NCBI RefSeq assembly: GCF_042242105.1
Contig: NC_092029.1
Coordinates: forward strand, 14,432,885-14,496,884
DNA: 64,000 nt
Direction of reading: 5' to 3'
Origin: Pempheris klunzingeri
Taxonomy: Eukaryota > Chordata > Actinopteri > Acropomatiformes > Pempheridae
Under the pieces are notes generated by a model. It searched no databases and was not told the origin of the DNA. It saw only the letters and a program-made list of their open reading frames with translations. Below, piece after piece: positions 55,501-64,000 of this stretch. Numbering within the stretch: position 1 is the first letter of the stretch; each line of letters begins with the position of its first letter. Position numbers and translations under genes: made by a program.

Positions 55501-58500
55501 AATTGAATGTCAGCGGGAAGCTGCAGGCCACGTTGAACCTCATGTAATGAGATGTAGGCAGCTGAAGGGCACCCCTCCCAGGGTGCTTTGCTGGTAGGGT
55601 AGATGCTGGGGTGCAGGCTGGGGGGGGTTAGGATGGCTCCTGTCTCCCTGGCTTTGCCTTAATGATGTCCTGATATCATGGCATTATGTAATGTGCTCTT
55701 CAGTGATGTTTAGTCAGCCTTATACACCCCGAGCCCTGGCAACGAGTGCAAGAGCCAACACGTGAAGCTAACATGCTAGCTGTGTGTATGTGTGTGTTTG
55801 TGTGTACATATACACATATGTGGGTTATAGAGTTGGATTATTATTGCCTGGATGGTCTCAAATTCAATGTGCATCACTCCCATCGGTAGGGATTTTTGTT
55901 TGGGACTTTATAGAACATTCACGTCACGAAAAGACTGATCAGTGATCCATTTAAAGACACTGTCTAACACTAAGTATGCACAGGAGAGTTAACTTGTTTT
56001 GTACACAGTAGTAATAATAACACCTTACACAAAAAAGTTCTTTCAAGTTTTATTCACACAGCCTAAAGTAACACAGTCTACAAGTCCTTATATGATGAGG
56101 AATGAGGATGAGGAAAAGCAGCACCCCACTTTCAGGACAGACAGATGTGCGATAGAAGTCGTATGTACAACAAACAATTTCACTGTTGGTGTGAAAACCT
56201 TGCTTATCCAATGAGCAAAGCTGGCTTCTGTCTCCAGACGCAGGACAAAAGATGTGATTGTTTTGTCTGACCAACAGTCCAAAACCCAAATGCATTTAAT
56301 TAACACTCATATAAACAAAAAAAAAACTGAGAATCTTGACTTTTTCCAACTAAAACTACAGACTTTCTCATTTTTGCCTGATAAATGACTTAAACCATTA
56401 TGAAAGTTCTTGTCAGCACATTTTCTGTTGATCCACAGATCGCTTAAACCACTAATCATTGCACAACCACAAATTAATGAATATATTTGTTTTGATATTG
56501 TTTACTTGCCGGACATCCTGGGGTTATGCTGCAGAATTTCTTCTCTTCCTTATATCCTGTATACTCTGAGATGTCGAATAAAGGCATTAAATGCACCTGA
56601 ATAATAATAACAACATAATTGATACATAAAGATAAAGATGACAAGATGCACACTGCATTGAGAGGAAAGGGAGGCAGGACTCACTAGAGGCCCCTAAATA
56701 ATTTTGCAAGTCCAGTAGGGTCTTCAAGCAGGTGGATCAGGCCCTGATGATGTGAGGTTGTGAGGTTGTATTTTGAGCATCAGCATGCCTCGTAAGGCTA
56801 AGCTACAGTTTGCTAACTTTGCTGCGAGGTCACACTTCTGCCAGTGCCCGATGACCCGTCTGTGTCTACTGTTTCTCCTCCTGAACTTTCCGCTGAGTTA
56901 TTTATCTGTGTGTCTTTGTATGTCACAGAGGACACATCTCAAAGACTATGTCATCAAACTGAAGGCCTGTTCATGTGAGAGGGGATGAATCACAACTAAA
57001 TCACAGTTTAGAGATGCGCAGCAAATACATTGAGACATTTAGTGTGTCTGCTGGGTTTTCTTGTTTACTTGACTTGTGCATTATCAGAAAAAGGCTGCAG
57101 TAGCTTTAGAAATCAAATAAATATTGCATAAGGGTTTATTTTTTGCAATTACTAAATGCCATTTTGCAGGGTTACTTGAAATACAGTGTACAGTTCGGAG
57201 ATTCTTGCTCGGTTGAGTCACTGAAAAATATTTTCAGACACCTATTTTAAAGAACCATAAATAAAACAACAACAAAATCAATAACTAACCTACTTCTTCA
57301 TTATTTTTTTCCTCAGTGCATTCTCACCAGGGGGAACTTTAGTTATGCAGCAGTGCACTTTTTGGAGGTTTCCATTCTGACCACCCACAAAGTTTAAAGC
57401 ACATCAAAGCTCTGACTGCAGTGTGTGCTTTGCAGCCTCTCCAAAATCACAGTAATGAGAGTCCAGACTCGATCCCCTGCTCACACCGCCTGGGGTCGGA
57501 ACCTGCCACCGGAAAATTTTGGCTGATGGTTCAGTGGCTGCAGGAAATGCTCGCGCTCATGAGGATGTATTGGTGATTACGCGGAGAGCTGAGCGGCCTG
57601 CAGCCGAAGCCCTGCAGGTCTGCAGGACACTACAGCTGGGACCAAACCTTTTATTTCAGATAGGGAGATGACCTGAGAGATAAATAACACACACACGCAC
57701 GATATTAAAAACATTTGTTTTTGTTTCTGTTGGTCTGTCAGCTTGTAAAGTGGTTTCTCATTTGCCTTTGAGTGCATTGACGCATTGTGGAGTGGGTGAT
57801 GACATGAATACCTGTTAGGGTGTCACCTCTGATTGTAAATGTAACCATTAAAAGTTGAGTGGAGTGATATTCTGTGTGTCTTATTGTCAACAAATCCCAT
57901 GAAAATCAAAAACCAATAATGAATTTAGCCTCTAAACAAGTATTGTCTTTACTCAATCAATGATCAATGGGGTGATTTGATCCTTCATTGTGATAAAAAT
58001 GTATGATACATTTATTCTAAGTTTATCCCACATATATCCGCCAGCTGAAATACTTCTTAGAGCATCAAATTTGTATTAATCCACAGCTGAAAATAGTTCC
58101 CTTATAATGCACTCTTTATTCTTATTTTAGTAATGCTTGCTAGAACCCACAGCGCTGAGGAAATAACTGAGCCTTTTTAAAAATGAAGGGATACATTCTG
58201 GCCTATTTTTTAAAAGATTGATGTCATCAGTAGGAACTAGTTGGCTTGAAACTGGGAGCCAAAGAATGGCTGGAGAAAACATGAAGCACTGAGAAACCAT
58301 TTCTCTCATAAAGATCAGATTTGTTTCCTATATACTGAAAATCAATATCAGAAAGCCTTTGTAGACAAGAGAAGGGGTATAGATGTTATTCATTATGCCC
58401 TCAGTCTTTACCTTCCAAAGAGCATTTACTGAAAGGCCACATTTATGATCAAAGTGTCATGGATTAATTGACATATTGATCAGCATGCAGCACTTCAGTT

Positions 58501-61380
58501 TGTGAAGGGAGGATTTATGCAGGCTCAGTCACGGTTGACTTGACTGACCTGGTTATTGAAGCCAGAGCTATTTTCGGCCGGGCTCACAGTGTGGAACTTA
58601 AGATTAGCCAGGATCTATCAGTCAATGATAGAGCAGGTGAGGTGCAGCACAGATGTCACCGCCTGTCACAGGCTGGCTGAGGTATTAATATCTGTACTCC
58701 ATTCTTGTGCAAAAGAAAACATTTGTTTGTGGGGAAAAATGAGTAATAATGAAGGAATAAAAAGAAATGAAATATGATTGGGATTGCCTTGACCTCACCA
58801 AACAGAGTCTCCGTCTCCCACTGACGCACTAACACATCAGGGAACCACTGACTGGAAACCAGTGACACTAAAGGTCATCGAATTTGGCCCCAGTTAGACT
58901 TTCACTTGACATTTTGTCTCTCTGCGTCAAATCATCATCATCATGTGTTTCTCTTTCTGCTTAAACACTCCACACACACTACATTGCCGTACAATGTAAA
59001 CATACAATATTTTGACATGGTTGGGGAGTTTCATATGGGGTTTATTTATTCTCAAGTTTGAAAAAAAAAAAGAAATGCTTCTGGTATTGCCTTACCGCAA
59101 AGGGAAAAGATGAGGCCAAAGAGCGGACGTTTGAGTTTTCTTTGGAGCCAAAATAACAGCTGGGTCCTGTTGAGCTCTGTGGTGAGTCATTTTCAGAGCA
59201 TCACTCATAAATAGAGAAGTTTCCTTTCATTTGAATGAAAAAACAAAAACCCTCTCACAGCAGTGAATGAATAAAGGGGCTTTTTACCCCCAGCTGCTCT
59301 GCTTAAGTAGTACAGTGGTCACCAGGCTGCTGGAGTCCACATGGTCTCATGGGAATTCATGGGATTTCCTCCAAAAGACAAACATTTTGTGTTACATCCA
59401 CTGAAAAGTGACCCTGTCATATGATACGTTTAAAGTTAAGTTTTAGGGAGTTACTGCCGGTTAAAAGTCAGTTTGATCGGTCATTTCAGTCAGAGAATGT
59501 CCATCACAATCTCCTGAAGCTCAAAATGGCTTCTTTTGATAAATAGATGGCTAGTTTACAATTATATGAATTCTATTCTATTCAGGTCCCATCAGCTTGT
59601 ACTAGCCTCTGTGTTTTGTGTTTATCTTCAGCATCTTATCTGTGCAGATTCTGTTGCACCTCACCTGTCCAATAGTTGGCACTGCTGAGCTGCCATGCCT
59701 CAGTTTTAAACCGTATTAAAGAAGTGGATGTGGCCAGGTGAGGTGAGGTGACCCCTGTTTTCTGGACTACCTTTTTCAAGCCCTGAGTTTGGCACTTTGG
59801 CCTTCGCCATCTTGGCTTTTAGGACGAGAGCATGGAACCAGCTAGCTTGCTCGGTTAGCAGGGTGCATCCGTAACTCACATAAATAGGGGATGCTAATTT
59901 TGGCTATCGAAAAAAACATTAAAGCAAATCATACCTACAGGAAAAACTGGACAGCTGAGTCCTTAAAGTGTCTTTTAATTCATCTGAAGGCTGAACAAGA
60001 CATTTTTTTTTTAGATGGCCAGGCGATATCACAATTAGTTTTCATGAACTGAAAACAAAAGCGTCAAAGCTCTGAGATGAAAACACAGAGAACACCCCAA
60101 AAAAGTTCACAGCTACTTAAATGTACACAGCACAGCGTGTATATGCATTGCTATGTCTCTATACTGGTTGACAACTTACAGTGGTAGGAACGTGCTTTAA
60201 GACATTTGTTGTCTGAACAGAAAGAAAATATGATATTTAATATCATAAATTACTAAACTAAAAGGAAAAGGGCTTCAAGGTTTAATTACTGTAGCTACTG
60301 GGTTTTTATATCATTTTAAAGTTATTCGGAATATGGTGAAAAAACACTCTGCTTTGGTGGGTCGTTATTAAAAACATGTGATTGATTTGTAGTGAATCAC
60401 TCAGTCACAGGGTTTGTTCTTTAGTATTTGAATTTCATGCAACTTTCTACTTTCAGTCAAAAATTGTTCTTTTTATTCCACCACATTTGCCTGACAGCTT
60501 TTAGCCGCTTCTCAGATTACAATAGTTCATGCCATTCTTGTCCAGCGATGATCTTATAGACCATGATGCATTGCTGTAGATTAAACTGCCCAAGATCTAT
60601 ATAAAGTAGTTTAAATTAGCTCAACCAAATGGTATTATTATTATGTGTGCTGCTGTCACAAAGACAACCAGATTTTCAACTAGAAACCCGGATCTTGGTG
60701 CTGTGATAAAAGCAGAGCAAACCATGCAGTAGTGTTGATAAGCAGGCAGGTTGTGTTACTTACTGATTTAGTAGACAGAATGCCAGTTTAGGCCTCTCCG
60801 GTCTCTACATCGATTGACTACAGGGGAAAACCAATCCCGTCATGTGATGGGCGCCATTGTTGTAATTTAGGTTTGGCCATTATGCAAAAGTGGTTTCAAA
60901 GCCATGGCACTTTTCCTGGGTGTTTGGAGAAAACCAAAGCACTACCCTCTTCCACAATGGTTGACGCACTTCCTTTGTGTTGTTTTCCCAGGAGACCAAA
61001 CTCAGACGCTGACAGAATTGCTGAGTGAAAGTGACAAAATGACAAAAAAGTTCACTTTGGGTAAAGCTTTGAATGCAGAACTTTGACTTGTAGTGGAACA
61101 TTTCCACAGTACTGTGTTTGTACTTTAAGTAAATGATCTGAATATAATTATAATATATTTTTGCCGATAATAAGGTTTTGAATTTGAGACTGAAAGGGAC
61201 TTTTGCTTGTAGCGGACAGTTTTTTTTACATTGTTGTATTGTTACCTTTACTTAAGGAAGAGATCTAAACACTGCAGCTATTATGACACATGCAACCAAG
61301 TTAAATGAAGAGAGCACTCAGTATTTTGCAATGAGGGTTAAACTGGGATAAGCACAATATTTCCTCTGCGATGTGAGGGA
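52573..61380. other. intergenic region between the ENPP and potassium channel genes
   Basis: No gene is supported. Longest open frames (e.g. 53,373-53,792 minus) lack recognisable motifs. Segments at 55,390-55,520 and 58,540-58,700 look less repetitive than their surroundings and may be conserved non-coding elements. Confidence 0.5.
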
Positions 61381-61442
61381 GGATGGGGGGGGCGGGGGGG
61401 GGGGGGCGGATGGGGGAGGATGGATGGACGGAGGGGGAGGAT
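61381..61442 (+). promoter_or_regulatory. G-rich tract in the putative kcnk3 promoter
   Basis: Long runs of G (up to 14 in a row) separated by short spacers within 62 nt, about 170-230 nt upstream of the start codon. It could bind Sp/KLF factors or form a G-quadruplex. It is followed by GT-box-like 'tgggaggggtggtg' and a TATA-like CATAAAGT at 61,487-61,494. Confidence 0.6.
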
Positions 61443-61533
61443 TCCTCCAGTGGGAGGGGTGGTGCTGAATGAACAGCTCCTGTGCTCATAAAGTAATCAG
61501 AGAGCCTCTCTGCTCCGTCAGAGCAGCACAGCC

Positions 61534-64000
<2,467 letters not shown>

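Overview
The window is nuclear DNA from a vertebrate, almost certainly a teleost fish and probably a percomorph. The genes are split into short exons with GT-AG introns. AT-rich intergenic DNA carries many CA/TG microsatellites, L2-type LINE 3' ends, a Tc1-like element and several dispersed repeats of a kind familiar from fish. Nothing bacterial, viral or CRISPR-like was seen.

Layout. (1) 1-8,300, plus strand: the last six coding exons and 3' UTR of ezrin; the FERM-encoding 5' part lies to the left of the window. (2) 8,300-11,500: intergenic, repeat-bearing. (3) 11,766-18,298, minus strand: a synaptotagmin-like gene best matching SYTL3 (Slp3), with an FYVE-type zinc finger in a Rab27-binding domain, a complete C2A, and a C2B whose middle cannot be found. 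(4) 18,600-22,900: no coding gene, but a possible upstream promoter/first exon for sytl3. (5) 22,977-47,068, minus strand: a complete 23-exon ectonucleotide pyrophosphatase/phosphodiesterase of the ENPP1/2/3 type (793 residues by my splice model). It has a transmembrane anchor, catalytic domain and nuclease-like domain, but no recognisable somatomedin-B domains. (6) 47,200-61,480: about 14 kb of intergenic DNA with a Tc1-like element that contains a hAT transposase relic. (7) 61,610-61,892, plus strand: first coding exon of a TASK-type two-pore potassium channel (KCNK3-like), preceded by a G-rich tract and a 19-codon upstream ORF; its intron 1 runs off the right edge.

Relations. Ezrin and sytl3 lie tail to tail, the arrangement I recall for human EZR and SYTL3 on 6q25. 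ENPP and the potassium channel are divergent. The four products are not an operon or a known complex: ezrin links membrane to actin, Slp3 tethers Rab27 vesicles, the ENPP is a cell-surface nucleotide hydrolase, and TASK is a background K+ channel. The most notable points are the somatomedin-B-less ENPP, the damaged or misassembled C2B of sytl3, microsatellites lying against splice sites, and the uORF before the channel. Splice models were read by eye; phases were checked for every join and agree except at the sytl3 3' end.
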